NCBI GenBank assembly: GCA_020632795.1
Contig: JACKEV010000020.1
Span: forward strand, 124,001 to 188,000
Length of the DNA: 64,000 nucleotides
Source of the DNA: Alphaproteobacteria bacterium
Lineage (GTDB): Bacteria; Myxococcota_A; UBA796; CAJQPC01
Direction: 5' to 3'
The position numbers and the translations under genes are program-made. This document shows, in pieces, positions 9,323 through 18,448 of the stretch. The notes below the pieces were generated by a model. It made no database searches. It saw nothing but the letters and a program-made list of their open reading frames with translations, and had not been told where the DNA came from. Every line of letters begins with the position of its first letter. Positions within the stretch are counted from its first letter, which is position 1.

Positions 9323-10214
9323 CTCCTCCATCCTCCACCCCGATCAGCGCCGCGCTGTCGGCCCACAGCGCGTCCGCGAGCCCCAGGTCACGCGCCAGCT
9401 CCGAGGGCGGAATCCACTGGAGCACCCCACCCTTGAGCTTCGCGTACAGCGCCCCCTCGGGCGGAGTGATCCGCCCCAGCGCCAGCGCCGCGAGGGCGGC
9501 GCCCGCGTCCTCGGGGCTGGTCAGGCCCGTGAGGCGCTGCCCCAGCGACGTCGCGAACAGCCCCCCCACCAGGCGGAGCCCCAGGCCGGTGCTGCGGAGC
9601 AGGCCCGTGCCCGCCGTGGGGCCCGGCGTCCAGGCGACGACGGTGAGGTGCCGCGCCCGCGCCTCGGGGAGCGCCCGCACGGCCCGGGCCATGAGCACGT
9701 TGCACAGCTTGGAGGACGAATACGCCCGCCCGCCCGCGGCGCGGGGGGCCGCATCACGCTGGGGGTCCTGCTCCGGCCAGGCCAGCAGCCGGGCATCGGC
9801 GTGCCGGGGCGGGGGCAGGCGGGTCCCCTCGGCCGGATCGTGGGTTCCGCTGGAGGTGATCACCACCCGAGCGCCGTCGGCCAGCCGAGGCAGGAGGCGC
9901 TGTAGCAGAAATTGATGCGACAGGTGGTTCACGGCGAAGGTGGTCTCGAAGCCATCCGCGGTGCGCCCTTTGTCGGTGTGCAGGTAGACCCCGGCGTTCA
10001 GCACCAGCGCGTCGATCGCCGCGTCGCCCAGGCGGTCCAGCGCGGCGTCGGCGAAGGCCCGCACGCTCGCCAGCCGGGCGAGATCCAGGGGGAGCATGTC
10101 GCCGCTCGGCACGCGGGCCCCGAGGATCAGCGTGACCCCCGGCTCCCGGACCAGCCGCGTCGCCGCGACCGCCCCGAGCCCCGAGGTGCCGCCGGTCATC
10201 ACGATCGTCGTCAT
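9309..10214 (-). CDS. Short-chain dehydrogenase/reductase
   Basis: An SDR of 301 residues. It has the N-terminal NAD(P)-binding TGGTSGLG motif, the LNAG motif about a third of the way in, a serine in VVITSSGTHD and the catalytic YSSSK pair (Y-x3-K), so it should be an active oxidoreductase; the substrate is unknown. The start at 10214 follows AAGGAG at good spacing. It is divergent from a TetR regulator, with a perfect palindrome between them that is likely the regulator's operator. Confidence 0.85.
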   Translation of the reverse strand: MTTIVMTGGTSGLGAVAATRLVREPGVTLILGARVPSGDMLPLDLARLASVRAFADAALDRLGDAAIDALVLNAGVYLHTDKGRTADGFETTFAVNHLSHQFLLQRLLPRLADGARVVITSSGTHDPAEGTRLPPPRHADARLLAWPEQDPQRDAAPRAAGGRAYSSSKLCNVLMARAVRALPEARARHLTVVAWTPGPTAGTGLLRSTGLGLRLVGGLFATSLGQRLTGLTSPEDAGAALAALALGRITPPEGALYAKLKGGVLQWIPPSELARDLGLADALWADSAALIGVEDGGVRRA

Positions 10215-10230
10215 CGTCGCGCTCCTTAAA

Positions 10231-10246
10231 ATGAGTTGATACTCAT
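10231..10246. promoter_or_regulatory. Palindromic operator between SDR and tetR-type gene
   Basis: ATGAGT-TGAT-ACTCAT is a perfect 6-bp inverted repeat with a 4-bp spacer, lying 17 bp upstream of the SDR start in the divergent gap. TetR-family repressors typically bind such sites to control themselves and the divergent gene. The assignment is inference from position and symmetry. Confidence 0.55.
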
Positions 10247-10290
10247 GATCCATACATTAAGGTGAGCAGAACCTCAACTTCTTCAGCGCC

Positions 10291-10920
10291 GTGGAGCCCG
10301 CCGCCGTGCCCCCGTCGAAGCCCTCCTCGCGCCCGCTGCGCGCCGACGCCCGGCGAAACCAGGCGCACATCCTGGAGGCCGCTGAGGCGGTGTTCGACAC
10401 CGAGGGGCCCTCCGGCTCCACCGAGGCGATCGCCCGCCGCGCCGGGGTGGCCGTGGGCACGGTGTTCCGGCACTTCCCCACCAAGGCCGACCTCATCCAG
10501 GCGGTGTTCACCGCCCGGCTCCAGCGCCTCACCGACCACGCCGTCCAGCTCCAGGGGGCCGAGGATCCGGGGGAGGCCTTCCTCGACTTCTTCCTGGGCT
10601 GGGCGGAGCTGTCTGCCACCAAGCTCACCTTCGCCGAGGCCCTGATCGGCGAGGGGGTCGACGTCCGCGCGCTGGCGCGCCAGGACGCCTACCTCAGGAT
10701 GCGACAGAACCTGCTTCAGGCCGTGGAGGGGCTGCTTCAGCGCGCCCAGCGCGCGGGCCGGGTGCGGGGCGACGTCGGCATCACCGAGCTGAACGCCCTG
10801 CTCATCGGCACCGCCCGAGCGCTGGAGCAGGTCCGGGACGACCCCGACGCCTCCGCGCGCACCCTGGAGGTGGTGCTCGACGGGCTGCGGCTACGCGGGG
10901 CGCCGCCGCCGGACCGCTGA
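10291..10920 (+). CDS. TetR-family transcriptional regulator
   Basis: A 209-residue regulator starting at GTG 10291. The N-terminal helix-turn-helix (about residues 18-65) has the TetR pattern ILEAAEAVFDTEG followed by IARRAGVAVGTVFRHFPTKADL. The remaining ~140 residues form the all-helical ligand and dimerisation domain. It is divergent from the SDR gene, with a palindrome between, so it probably represses that gene until a ligand binds. The ligand is not predictable. Confidence 0.88.
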   Translation: MEPAAVPPSKPSSRPLRADARRNQAHILEAAEAVFDTEGPSGSTEAIARRAGVAVGTVFRHFPTKADLIQAVFTARLQRLTDHAVQLQGAEDPGEAFLDFFLGWAELSATKLTFAEALIGEGVDVRALARQDAYLRMRQNLLQAVEGLLQRAQRAGRVRGDVGITELNALLIGTARALEQVRDDPDASARTLEVVLDGLRLRGAPPPDR

Positions 10921-10976
10921 CCTCGCGACGCCGGGATCCGTTGGTTAGGTCTCTCCCCCACCCTGCCGAGGCCGCC

Positions 10977-11771
10977 ATGATCGTCCTGCTCTCCCCCGCC
11001 AAGTCCCTCGACTGGTCCCCGGTTCCGCTGGAGCTGCCCACCACCGAGCCCCGGCTGCCCCAGGACACCGCCGTGCTCATGCGCCGGTGCAAGCGGCTCA
11101 AGCCCCGTGATCTGTCCGACCTCATGGACATCAGCGACGATCTGGCCGAGCTGAACCACGGCCGCTTCCAGGAGATGACCGAAGCCCTGGACCCCGAGCG
11201 GGACCGCCCCGCCGCCCTGGCCTTCAACGGCGCGGTGTATCAGGGCCTCGACGCCCGCAGCCTGGACGCCGACGCCCTGGCCTGGGCACAGGACCACGTC
11301 GCCATCCTCTCCGGGCTCTACGGGCTGCTGCGCCCCCTCGACCTCATCCAGCCCTACCGCCTGGAGATGGGCACGCCCCTCAAGACCCGCCGCGGCGGCT
11401 CCCTGTACGATTTCTGGGGCGACAAGGTCACGAACAAGCTGAACCACCAGGTGCGCGCCCAGGACGACCGCACGGTCGTGAACCTGGCCAGCAACGAGTA
11501 CTTCAAGGTCCTCCACAAGAAGAAGCTCGCCGGGCCGCTGCTCACCCCCGTCTTCAAGGAGGAGCTGCCCGATGGCCGGCTCCAGTCCATCAGCTTCTTC
11601 GCGAAGTGGGCCCGCGGGGCGATGGCCCGCTACGTCGTCGACCAGCGCCTGGAGACCCCCGAGGGGCTCAAGGACTTCACCGGCGGAGACTACCGCTTCC
11701 AGCCCGCGCTGTCCGACGCACGCACCTGGACGTTCACCCGCCCGAAGCCGCCGCCGGTCGGTTCAGCCTGA
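10977..11771 (+). CDS. yaaA: Peroxide stress protein YaaA (DUF328/UPF0246)
   Basis: A 264-residue YaaA-family protein with the signature start MIVLLSPAKSLDW and the conserved internal FNGAVYQGLDA, LSGLYGLLRPLD and NLASNEYFKVL segments. In E. coli YaaA lowers intracellular free iron during peroxide stress and binds DNA. Length and motifs match the family, so it is expected to be functional. The ATG at 10977 is chosen because it begins the conserved first motif. It is convergent with the lipid kinase gene, with only a few bases between their stops. Confidence 0.93.
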   Translation: MIVLLSPAKSLDWSPVPLELPTTEPRLPQDTAVLMRRCKRLKPRDLSDLMDISDDLAELNHGRFQEMTEALDPERDRPAALAFNGAVYQGLDARSLDADALAWAQDHVAILSGLYGLLRPLDLIQPYRLEMGTPLKTRRGGSLYDFWGDKVTNKLNHQVRAQDDRTVVNLASNEYFKVLHKKKLAGPLLTPVFKEELPDGRLQSISFFAKWARGAMARYVVDQRLETPEGLKDFTGGDYRFQPALSDARTWTFTRPKPPPVGSA

Positions 11772-11777
11772 TCCGGG

Positions 11778-12809
11778 TCACGCTGGGCGCCAGGGCGGCG
11801 TCCAGTCCTTCGGCGTGATGATCGGCAGCAGCCGGGGGTGCACCACCAGCCGGAAGTGGTTGCCGTCCACCCACTCCTCGCCGTCCACCTGGGAGGGCAC
11901 GTCGGCCGCCTCGGGGCGGTACAGCTCCACCTCCACCTCGGCGGCCGAGAACGTCTCGGTGTGGGACACCCCCAGCGCGTCGAAGTGCTCCTGCCAGATG
12001 GGGACCTTGGCCAGGTCCAGCAGGGCCTTGGAGGCCCACTCCCGGCGGCCGGCCACGGGGACCACCTCGAAGCGCCCGTCGTCGGGCTCGGCGTCCCGGT
12101 CCAGCACCCAGTTGCCCCCGTACACCGGCGTCGCGTTGATGACGAGGTCGGTCAGGCCCTCGTAGCGCCGCTTCACGCCGTCGGCGGTGACCTCGGCCAC
12201 GAACTTGGTGGGCTCGACCCAGGAGGCCAGGTAGCGGTTGAGCGTCGCGCCCGCGTAGACCGCGTAGTCCCGGTAGATCTGGCGCAGCAGGGGGAACTGG
12301 GCGACCAGCTCCTTGTCCTCGTTGCGCTGGGCCAGGATGTCGGGCTGCATGCCGAAGCCCACCGAGTGGAAGACCAGCTCACTGGCGTCCTCCCGGCCCT
12401 CGGCGTTGACCCGCCGCACCCGCCCGACGTCGAGCTGCGTGATGTGCCGGGCCCCGATGATGTCCAGGTTGCGGGCCAGGTTCTGGGGGCCGGAGCGGAT
12501 GCCGAAGCTGCGCCCCTGGTCGTTGGCGGTGCCCGCCGGCAGCATGCCCAGCGGCCGGCGCTCGTCGGCCGCGAGCACGCCCTTGGCGACCTCGGCGAAG
12601 GTGCCGTCGCCCCCCAGGAAGATGACGACGTCGACCCGCCCCTCGTTCAGCCGGTCCCGCAGGGCGTTCACGGTCAGGCCGTCGGGCAGGGTGTGCATCA
12701 GCTCGACGACCCAGCCCCGGCGTCGCATCGCGGCCAGGGCCTCCTGGATGCGCTCCTCGGCCCGGCCGGACTGGGCGGCCGGGTTCCCGACCAGGAGGTG
12801 TCGGATCAT
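11778..12809 (-). CDS. Diacylglycerol/sphingosine kinase-like lipid kinase
   Basis: A 343-residue DagK/YegS-type kinase. It shows the nucleotide-binding motif FLGGDGTFAEVAKG and LGMLPAGTAND in the N-terminal half, and a beta-rich C-terminal half including INATPVYGGN. Family members phosphorylate diacylglycerol or related lipids at the membrane. The ATG at 12809 overlaps the stop of the upstream alpha/beta hydrolase gene (ATGA), so the two are translated together. Confidence 0.87.
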   Translation of the reverse strand: MIRHLLVGNPAAQSGRAEERIQEALAAMRRRGWVVELMHTLPDGLTVNALRDRLNEGRVDVVIFLGGDGTFAEVAKGVLAADERRPLGMLPAGTANDQGRSFGIRSGPQNLARNLDIIGARHITQLDVGRVRRVNAEGREDASELVFHSVGFGMQPDILAQRNEDKELVAQFPLLRQIYRDYAVYAGATLNRYLASWVEPTKFVAEVTADGVKRRYEGLTDLVINATPVYGGNWVLDRDAEPDDGRFEVVPVAGRREWASKALLDLAKVPIWQEHFDALGVSHTETFSAAEVEVELYRPEAADVPSQVDGEEWVDGNHFRLVVHPRLLPIITPKDWTPPWRPA

Positions 12810-13825
12810 GGGGTGCGGGTCTGCTCGATGAAGCTCAACATCTCGTCCGCGTAGGCGTCGGGCTGGTTGGACATGGGCGAGTGGCCGGAGGTCTCGAAGA
12901 GGACCAGCTCGACCGGGTCTCCCCCTAACGCGTCGACCGCCTCCTCCGCGAGCGCGGGCGGCACCACGAAGTCGTAGCGCCCCCACAGCAGCAGCGTGGG
13001 GATGGTCACCTCATCCAGCCGGTCGGCCAGGGCGACCTCCTCGACCCCGTCCTCCAGCAACAGCCCGCTGGTGGTGTTGCCCGCCCAGGCCGAGGTCAGC
13101 GGCGACACGCCGGAGCGCACCGTGTCCCCGACCAGCGCGCCGACCGTCGCGTCCGGGTCCCAGGTGATCGTGTCGATGAGGTACTCGGCGTCGTAGGCGT
13201 AGCGGTTGATCTCCCCGCCGATCTCCTCGGTGATGTTGTCGACGTCCACGCCCTCGGCCCAGCGCACGATCTCGCGCCAGCGGTTGGGGTAGTGTCCGGC
13301 GTCGATCTCGGCGCCGCCGACCTCGATGAACATCTCGATGGCGAGCTGGTTGAGCCGGGGGATGTCGTGGGCCCCGTCGGCCTCGATCCACCCGGAGAGC
13401 TTGGACTGGATGTCGGTGTGGAGCAGCGCCCAGGTGCCCAGCGTGCCGCCCCAACTGTGCCCCATCAGGTAGACCGAGATGTCGTCGCCGTACAGCGCGC
13501 GCAGCAGGTCGACCGCGGCGTCGGTGTCGTCGGAGAGCTGCTGGATGGTGACGTCCGCCGCGTCGTAGTTGCCGGTGGAGGCGCCCTGGCCGCGCTGGTC
13601 GTAGTAGACCATCACCAGCTCCGACTCCAGCCGCTCGGCGTAGCGCCCGCTGTTGTACTCGGCGCCGTTGCCGCCGGGGCCGCCGTGAACAACCAGCACG
13701 AAGGTGTCGGCGGCGCGGTTGCCCTGGGCCCGCAGCCGCAGGTCGGCGCCGTCGGTGCGCAGGTACAGCGTGTCGTCGATGACGTCCTCGGGCGCGCAGG
13801 CCAGGGTCAGCAGGAGCAGGCTCAT
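12806..13825 (-). CDS. Exported alpha/beta hydrolase (proline-iminopeptidase-like), probable lipoprotein
   Basis: A 339-residue alpha/beta hydrolase. The first residues, MSLLLLTLACAPED, form a short signal with a Cys at position 10, suggesting a lipoprotein. HGGPGGN forms the oxyanion loop, the nucleophile elbow is GHSWGG, the acid is probably in WGRYDFVVP and the catalytic His is in ETSGHSP. This layout resembles prolyl iminopeptidase and related hydrolases. The start at 13825 overlaps the upstream gene's stop by 4 bp. Substrate unknown. Confidence 0.82.
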   Translation of the reverse strand: MSLLLLTLACAPEDVIDDTLYLRTDGADLRLRAQGNRAADTFVLVVHGGPGGNGAEYNSGRYAERLESELVMVYYDQRGQGASTGNYDAADVTIQQLSDDTDAAVDLLRALYGDDISVYLMGHSWGGTLGTWALLHTDIQSKLSGWIEADGAHDIPRLNQLAIEMFIEVGGAEIDAGHYPNRWREIVRWAEGVDVDNITEEIGGEINRYAYDAEYLIDTITWDPDATVGALVGDTVRSGVSPLTSAWAGNTTSGLLLEDGVEEVALADRLDEVTIPTLLLWGRYDFVVPPALAEEAVDALGGDPVELVLFETSGHSPMSNQPDAYADEMLSFIEQTRTP

Positions 13826-14445
13826 CGCATCCACCCCGAGAGGTCTGTGAGGCGCAGGTTCAGCTCCAGGATGACATACAGTCCCGTGGAGGCGTTGGTG
13901 GGGGCGGTCCAGGTCACCCGGGGGCGCACGGTCCAGGCCACCGGGTGGGGCGTGCGGGCCCGGGAGAGGTCCTGGCCCAGCCCCAGCGCGACGCTGGGGG
14001 CGAAGGCCCAGCGCCCCGCGAGGGCCACCTTCTGCGCCTGGCCGTCCACCAGGGTGTAGGTGTCGCCGCCGAGGAAGCCCCGCCACACCGCCGCCCCCAC
14101 CCAGTACTCCCGGGTGAAGCCTCGGGTCCGGACCTTGCGATATCCGGCCAGGCCGCCGAGCTGCAGGGCGGTGAGCGTGCGGGGGTGGACGAACCCGGCC
14201 AGCTCGGGGCCAGCCACCAGGCTGCGGGTGATGACCTTGGGGCCGCGGTCCCGCTCCTTCTCGCGCTGCCCCTGCACCAGGGTCCACTCGGCGGCCACCG
14301 AGAGCCCAGGGTGCCAGACGATCTCGCCGAAGTAGCCGACCGAGACGCTGTCGACGCCCAGCGGCGCGTCCTGCGCGGCGGCGAGGGGGGAGATCAGCAG
14401 GGCCGCGAGCGCCCCGAGCCATCGAACAAAGGTCGTCTTGGACAT
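13822..14445 (-). CDS. Exported beta-rich protein, possibly outer-membrane
   Basis: A 207-residue protein with a clear signal peptide (MSKTTFVRWLGALAALLISPLAAAQ). The remainder alternates polar and hydrophobic residues with many aromatic and Gly residues, as in small outer-membrane beta-barrels, and ends in a strand-like NLRLTDLSGWMR. No specific family is recognised. It is the first gene of a three-gene minus-strand operon with the alpha/beta hydrolase and the lipid kinase, and it is divergent from the biotin operon. Confidence 0.65.
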   Translation of the reverse strand: MSKTTFVRWLGALAALLISPLAAAQDAPLGVDSVSVGYFGEIVWHPGLSVAAEWTLVQGQREKERDRGPKVITRSLVAGPELAGFVHPRTLTALQLGGLAGYRKVRTRGFTREYWVGAAVWRGFLGGDTYTLVDGQAQKVALAGRWAFAPSVALGLGQDLSRARTPHPVAWTVRPRVTWTAPTNASTGLYVILELNLRLTDLSGWMR

Positions 14446-14518
14446 CGCGGTGACGGTAGACCGGGCCCCGCACCCGGTCAAGGGGTTATCAGGGCTGCCC
14501 GCACCCACCGGAGCCCTG

Positions 14519-15490
14519 ATGACCCCCGACGTTCGTCACGACTGGACCCTCGACGAGGTCGAGGCCCTGTTCGCGCTGCCCTTCCACGAGCTGGCCTGGC
14601 GCGCCCAGTCGTTGCACCGCAGGCACCACGATCCGGGCCGGGTGCAGCTCTGCACCCTCTCCAACATCAAGCGGGGGGGCTGCCCCGAGGACTGCGGCTA
14701 CTGCCCCCAGGCCGCCCGCTACCACACCGGCGTCAAGGGGGAGCCCCTGCTGGCCCTCGACGCGGTGGTGGACCAGGCCCGCCGGGCACGGGAGGCCGGG
14801 GCCAGCCGGTTCTGCATGGGCGCCGCCTGGCGGCAGGTGCGGGACGGGGCGGCTTTCGACCGGGTGCTGGAGATGGTCCGCGAGGTCAACGCCCTGGGGC
14901 TGGAGGTCTGCGTCACCCTGGGCATGCTCACCGACGAGCAGGCGCGGCGCCTTCGAGAGGCGGGCTTGACCGCCTACAATCACAACATCGACACCAGCCC
15001 CGGCTACTACGGCGAGGTCATCACCACGCGCCGCTTCGAGGACCGGCTGGGCACCCTGCGCTCGGTGCGCGCGGCGGGCATCACGGTCTGCTCCGGGGGC
15101 ATCGTGGGCATGGGCGAGGGCGTGTTGGACCGCGCCCACATGCTCCAGGTGCTCGCCAACCTCGACCCCCACCCCGAGTCCGTGCCCATCAACCAGCTCG
15201 TCCGCGCCCCGGGCACGCCGCTGGCCGACCAGGAGCCCATCGACCCGCTGGACTTCCTCCGCACCATCGCGGTGGCCCGCATCCTGATGCCCAAGGCGAT
15301 GGTGCGGCTGGCCGCCGGGCGGCTGTCCTTGAGCCGGGAGTCCCGGGTGCTCGCCTATCTGCTCGGCGCGAACAGCATCTTCTACGGCGAGGAGCTGCTC
15401 ACCACCCCCAACCCCACCGCCGACGAGGACCGCGCCCTGTTCATGGACCTGGGCCTCGCCCCCCTCCAGCCCCGGCCGCTGGCGAAGTGA
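14519..15490 (+). CDS. bioB: Biotin synthase
   Basis: A radical-SAM enzyme of 323 residues that inserts sulfur into dethiobiotin, the last step of biotin synthesis. The [4Fe-4S] Cys triad is in GGCPEDCGYCPQ. NHNIDTSPGYY, TVCSGGIVGMGE and the conserved Asn and Arg residues that hold the second cluster and substrate are present. ATG 14519 is preceded by GGAG. It opens a bioB-bioF-bioD-bioA operon with 4-bp overlaps between genes. Length and motifs are normal. Confidence 0.96.
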   Translation: MTPDVRHDWTLDEVEALFALPFHELAWRAQSLHRRHHDPGRVQLCTLSNIKRGGCPEDCGYCPQAARYHTGVKGEPLLALDAVVDQARRAREAGASRFCMGAAWRQVRDGAAFDRVLEMVREVNALGLEVCVTLGMLTDEQARRLREAGLTAYNHNIDTSPGYYGEVITTRRFEDRLGTLRSVRAAGITVCSGGIVGMGEGVLDRAHMLQVLANLDPHPESVPINQLVRAPGTPLADQEPIDPLDFLRTIAVARILMPKAMVRLAAGRLSLSRESRVLAYLLGANSIFYGEELLTTPNPTADEDRALFMDLGLAPLQPRPLAK

Positions 15491-16605
15491 GCGCGCTGGG
15501 GCCGCGCCTCGACGCGCTCGACGCCCAGGGCCTGCGGCGGCGCCTCCGCCCGGTCGACGGGGCGGACCTCTCCGGCAACGACGCCCTGGGGCTCTCCCGC
15601 GACCCGCTCGTCCGTGAGGCCCTGCAGACCGCCCTCTCGGAAGGCTGGCCCCACGGGAGCACCGGCTCCCGGCTGCTCAGCGGAGACCACCCCGCCTGGT
15701 CCGCCCTGGAGGCCCGGGTCGCCGCGTGGCAGGGTACGGAGGCCGCGCTCTACTTCTCCACCGGCTACGCCGCGAACGTCGGCCTGCTGTCCGCCCTGCC
15801 CCAGGCCGGCGACCGTGTCATCAGCGACGCCCTGAACCACGCCAGCCTCATCGACGGGATGCGCCTGGGCCGCGCCGACCGGGTCGTCGTGCCCCACCGG
15901 GACGTCGACGCCGTGGCCCGCGTCCTCGCGCAGTCCCGCGGCCGGCGCTGCTGGGTGGCGGTGGAGTCCCTCTACAGCATGGACGGGGACCTGACGCCGC
16001 TCATGGCGCTGGCCGAGGTCTGTGCGGCGTACAGCGCGCACCTCCTCGTGGACGAGGCCCACGCGACGGGGCTGTACGGGCCGGAGGGGCAGGGACGGGT
16101 GGCGGCGGAGGGGCTGCGCGGTCCGGCGTCCCCCGTGTTCGCCTCCATCCACACCTGTGGCAAGGCCCTAGGCCTGAGCGGCGCGTTCGTGTGCGGCCCC
16201 CGCGCGCTCCGGGACTGGCTCATCAACCAAGCGCGATCCTTCGTGTTCTCCACCGCCACCCCGCCCTTCCTGGCCGCCGGGCTGGAGGCCGCGCTCGCCC
16301 GGGTTCGCCGGGACCCCGCCTTGCGGGCGCGCCCTGCGGCCCTGGGTCAGCGGCTGCGCGACGCCCTCGCCGGTCGGGTGGACACCGGCGCGAGCCAGAG
16401 CCACATCGTGCCCCTCCTCGTGGGCAGCCCCGAGGCCGCGCTGGCCCTGGAGGCCCGACTCGCCACCCGAGGCTGGCACGCCCGCGCCATCCGTCCGCCC
16501 ACGGTCCCGCCGGGTTCGTGTCGGGTGCGGGTGGTGCTGCGCGCGGACCTGAGCGACGCGCAGGTCGACCGACTGGCCGCCGACATCCTGGAGAGCCTGG
16601 GATGA
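15487..16605 (+). CDS. bioF: 8-amino-7-oxononanoate synthase
   Basis: A 372-residue PLP enzyme of the alpha-oxoamine synthase family that condenses pimeloyl-thioester with L-alanine. Visible are GSTGSRLLSGDH near the N-terminus, the cofactor-binding Asp-His pair in LLVDEAHATGLYG, and a conserved HTCGKALGLSGAF whose Lys forms the Schiff base. The GTG start at 15487 overlaps the bioB stop (GTGA), and its own stop overlaps the bioD start, so translation is coupled. Confidence 0.94.
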   Translation: MSALGPRLDALDAQGLRRRLRPVDGADLSGNDALGLSRDPLVREALQTALSEGWPHGSTGSRLLSGDHPAWSALEARVAAWQGTEAALYFSTGYAANVGLLSALPQAGDRVISDALNHASLIDGMRLGRADRVVVPHRDVDAVARVLAQSRGRRCWVAVESLYSMDGDLTPLMALAEVCAAYSAHLLVDEAHATGLYGPEGQGRVAAEGLRGPASPVFASIHTCGKALGLSGAFVCGPRALRDWLINQARSFVFSTATPPFLAAGLEAALARVRRDPALRARPAALGQRLRDALAGRVDTGASQSHIVPLLVGSPEAALALEARLATRGWHARAIRPPTVPPGSCRVRVVLRADLSDAQVDRLAADILESLG

Positions 16606-17225
16606 GGCTGCCCGATCGCATCTACGTCACCGGAACCGACACCGACGTCGGCAAGACCGTCGCCTCGGCGGCCCTCTGCGCGGCGTTCGGCTACCGGTAC
16701 TGGAAGCCGGTACAGGCAGGGCTGGATGGCGAGACCGACACCCAGGTCGTCGCCCGGCTCAGCGGGGTCGAGACCTTCCCCGAGGCCTTCTGCCTGCGCC
16801 GCCCCGCCTCCCCTCACGCCGCCGCCGCCGATGAGGGCGTCGTCATCGATCCTTCAGCGCTGCGCCCGCCGGAGGGAAGGCTGCTGGTGGAGGGCGCCGG
16901 GGGGTGGTGCGTGCCCTACCACGATGAGCCGCTGCGCTGGCAGGCCGGGCTCGTGCGGCACCTGGGGCTGCCCGTGGTCGTCGTGGCCCGCACCGGCCTC
17001 GGCACGCTCAACCACACCTTCCTGACCCTGCGCGCGATCCGCGCCGACGGCGTGCCCGTGGCCGGCGTGCTGTTCGTGGGGGATCCACACCCGGAGAACG
17101 AGCGCGACGTGGCCCGCTGGGGCGGCGCTCCGGTGCTGGGGCGGCTGCCCCGGGTGGCGGACCCCGACCGGGACTTCCCTGCCCTGGTCGCCGCACTCCA
17201 CACAGACAACGGAGCCCCGCGATGA
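16602..17225 (+). CDS. bioD: Dethiobiotin synthetase
   Basis: A 207-residue P-loop enzyme that closes the ureido ring of dethiobiotin using ATP and CO2. The phosphate loop is TGTDTDVGKTV; the substrate Lys is in YWKPVQAG and the acidic strand is LLVEGAGGW. The length is slightly short for the family but all core motifs are present. Coupled by ATGA overlaps to bioF upstream and bioA downstream. Confidence 0.93.
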   Translation: MRLPDRIYVTGTDTDVGKTVASAALCAAFGYRYWKPVQAGLDGETDTQVVARLSGVETFPEAFCLRRPASPHAAAADEGVVIDPSALRPPEGRLLVEGAGGWCVPYHDEPLRWQAGLVRHLGLPVVVVARTGLGTLNHTFLTLRAIRADGVPVAGVLFVGDPHPENERDVARWGGAPVLGRLPRVADPDRDFPALVAALHTDNGAPR

Positions 17226-18448
17226 GCCTGTGGCACCCCTTCACCCAGATGCGCGGCTTCGCCCCCATCGGGGAGGTCGTGGAGGCCAGGGGCGCCTGGC
17301 TCACCCTGGCGGACGGCCGCCGCCTGTTCGACGGCATCTCCTCCTGGTGGGTCACCCTGCACGGACACAGCCACCCCCGCATCGTGCAGGCCATCGCCGA
17401 GCAGGCCGCCCGCTTCGACCAGGTCATCCTCGCGGACTTCACCCACCGCCCGGCCGCCGAGCTGGCGCGCCGCCTCGCGGCGCGGATGCCCGGAGACCTC
17501 GATCACGTCTTCTTCTCGGACGACGGCTCCACGGCGGTGGAGGTCGCCCTCAAGATGGCCTGGCAGGGCCAGCGCGCCCAGGACCCCCGGCGCGACACCC
17601 TGGTCGCCATGCGCGGGGCCTACCACGGCGACACCCTGGGGGCGATGAGCGTCACCGAGCGCGACGTGTTCTCCCAGCCCTTCAACCCACTGCTGGTCGA
17701 CGTGGTCTTCCTGGAGTGGCGCGCCGATGCGATACAGTCCTGGTTCCAGGAGCACGGCCACCGCGCCGTCGCCTGCATCGCCGAGCCCCTGGTCCAGGGC
17801 GCCCAGGGCATGCGCTTCCACGACCCCGCGCTGCTGCGGACCCTCGCCGAGGCCTGCCAGGGCGCCGGGGCGTGGCTCATCGCCGACGAGGTGATGACCG
17901 GCTTCGGCCGCCTGGGCACCTTGCTGGCCTGCGAGCGGGCGGGCGTCTCCCCAGAGCTGGTGTGCCTGTCCAAGGGCATCACCGGGGGCGCGCTGGCCCT
18001 CGGGGCGACCGTGTGCACCGACGCGGTGTATCGCCGCTTTCTGGGCGACCGCAAGCTCGACGCCTTCCTGCACGGTCACTCCTACACCGGAAACCCCATC
18101 GCCTGCGCCACCGCGCTGGCCTCCCTCGCGCTGTTCGAAGAGGAGCAGACCCTGGCCCGCGTCGCCGCGTTGGAGGCGCGCTACGCCGCGCAAGCGCCCG
18201 CCCTGGCCGCCCTCCCCGGGGTCACGAACCTGCGCTTCATGGGCTCGATCCTCGCCTTTGAAGTGGAGGGCGGGCCGGGTGGCTACTTCGATCCCGCGGG
18301 GGCTCGAGTGTGCGACGCGGCCCTGGCGCGTGGGCTGTTCCTGCGGCCGCTGGGCAACACGGTGTATCTGCTGCCGCCGCTGTGCACGACGCCGGACGAG
18401 CTGGGCTGGTGCCTGGACGTGCTCGCCGCGGCCATCCAGGAGGCCTGA
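17222..18448 (+). CDS. bioA: Adenosylmethionine-8-amino-7-oxononanoate aminotransferase
   Basis: A 408-residue class-III PLP aminotransferase that converts KAPA to DAPA with SAM as amino donor. The family start SLWHPFTQM, the ISSWWVTLHGH substrate-pocket Trp pair, the PLP-pocket YHGDTLGAMSV, the Asp in IADEVMTGFGR and the Schiff-base Lys in CLSKGITGG are visible. It ends directly before the methyltransferase start with no gap, so the four biotin genes and the methyltransferase are probably one transcript. Confidence 0.95.
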   Translation: MSLWHPFTQMRGFAPIGEVVEARGAWLTLADGRRLFDGISSWWVTLHGHSHPRIVQAIAEQAARFDQVILADFTHRPAAELARRLAARMPGDLDHVFFSDDGSTAVEVALKMAWQGQRAQDPRRDTLVAMRGAYHGDTLGAMSVTERDVFSQPFNPLLVDVVFLEWRADAIQSWFQEHGHRAVACIAEPLVQGAQGMRFHDPALLRTLAEACQGAGAWLIADEVMTGFGRLGTLLACERAGVSPELVCLSKGITGGALALGATVCTDAVYRRFLGDRKLDAFLHGHSYTGNPIACATALASLALFEEEQTLARVAALEARYAAQAPALAALPGVTNLRFMGSILAFEVEGGPGGYFDPAGARVCDAALARGLFLRPLGNTVYLLPPLCTTPDELGWCLDVLAAAIQEA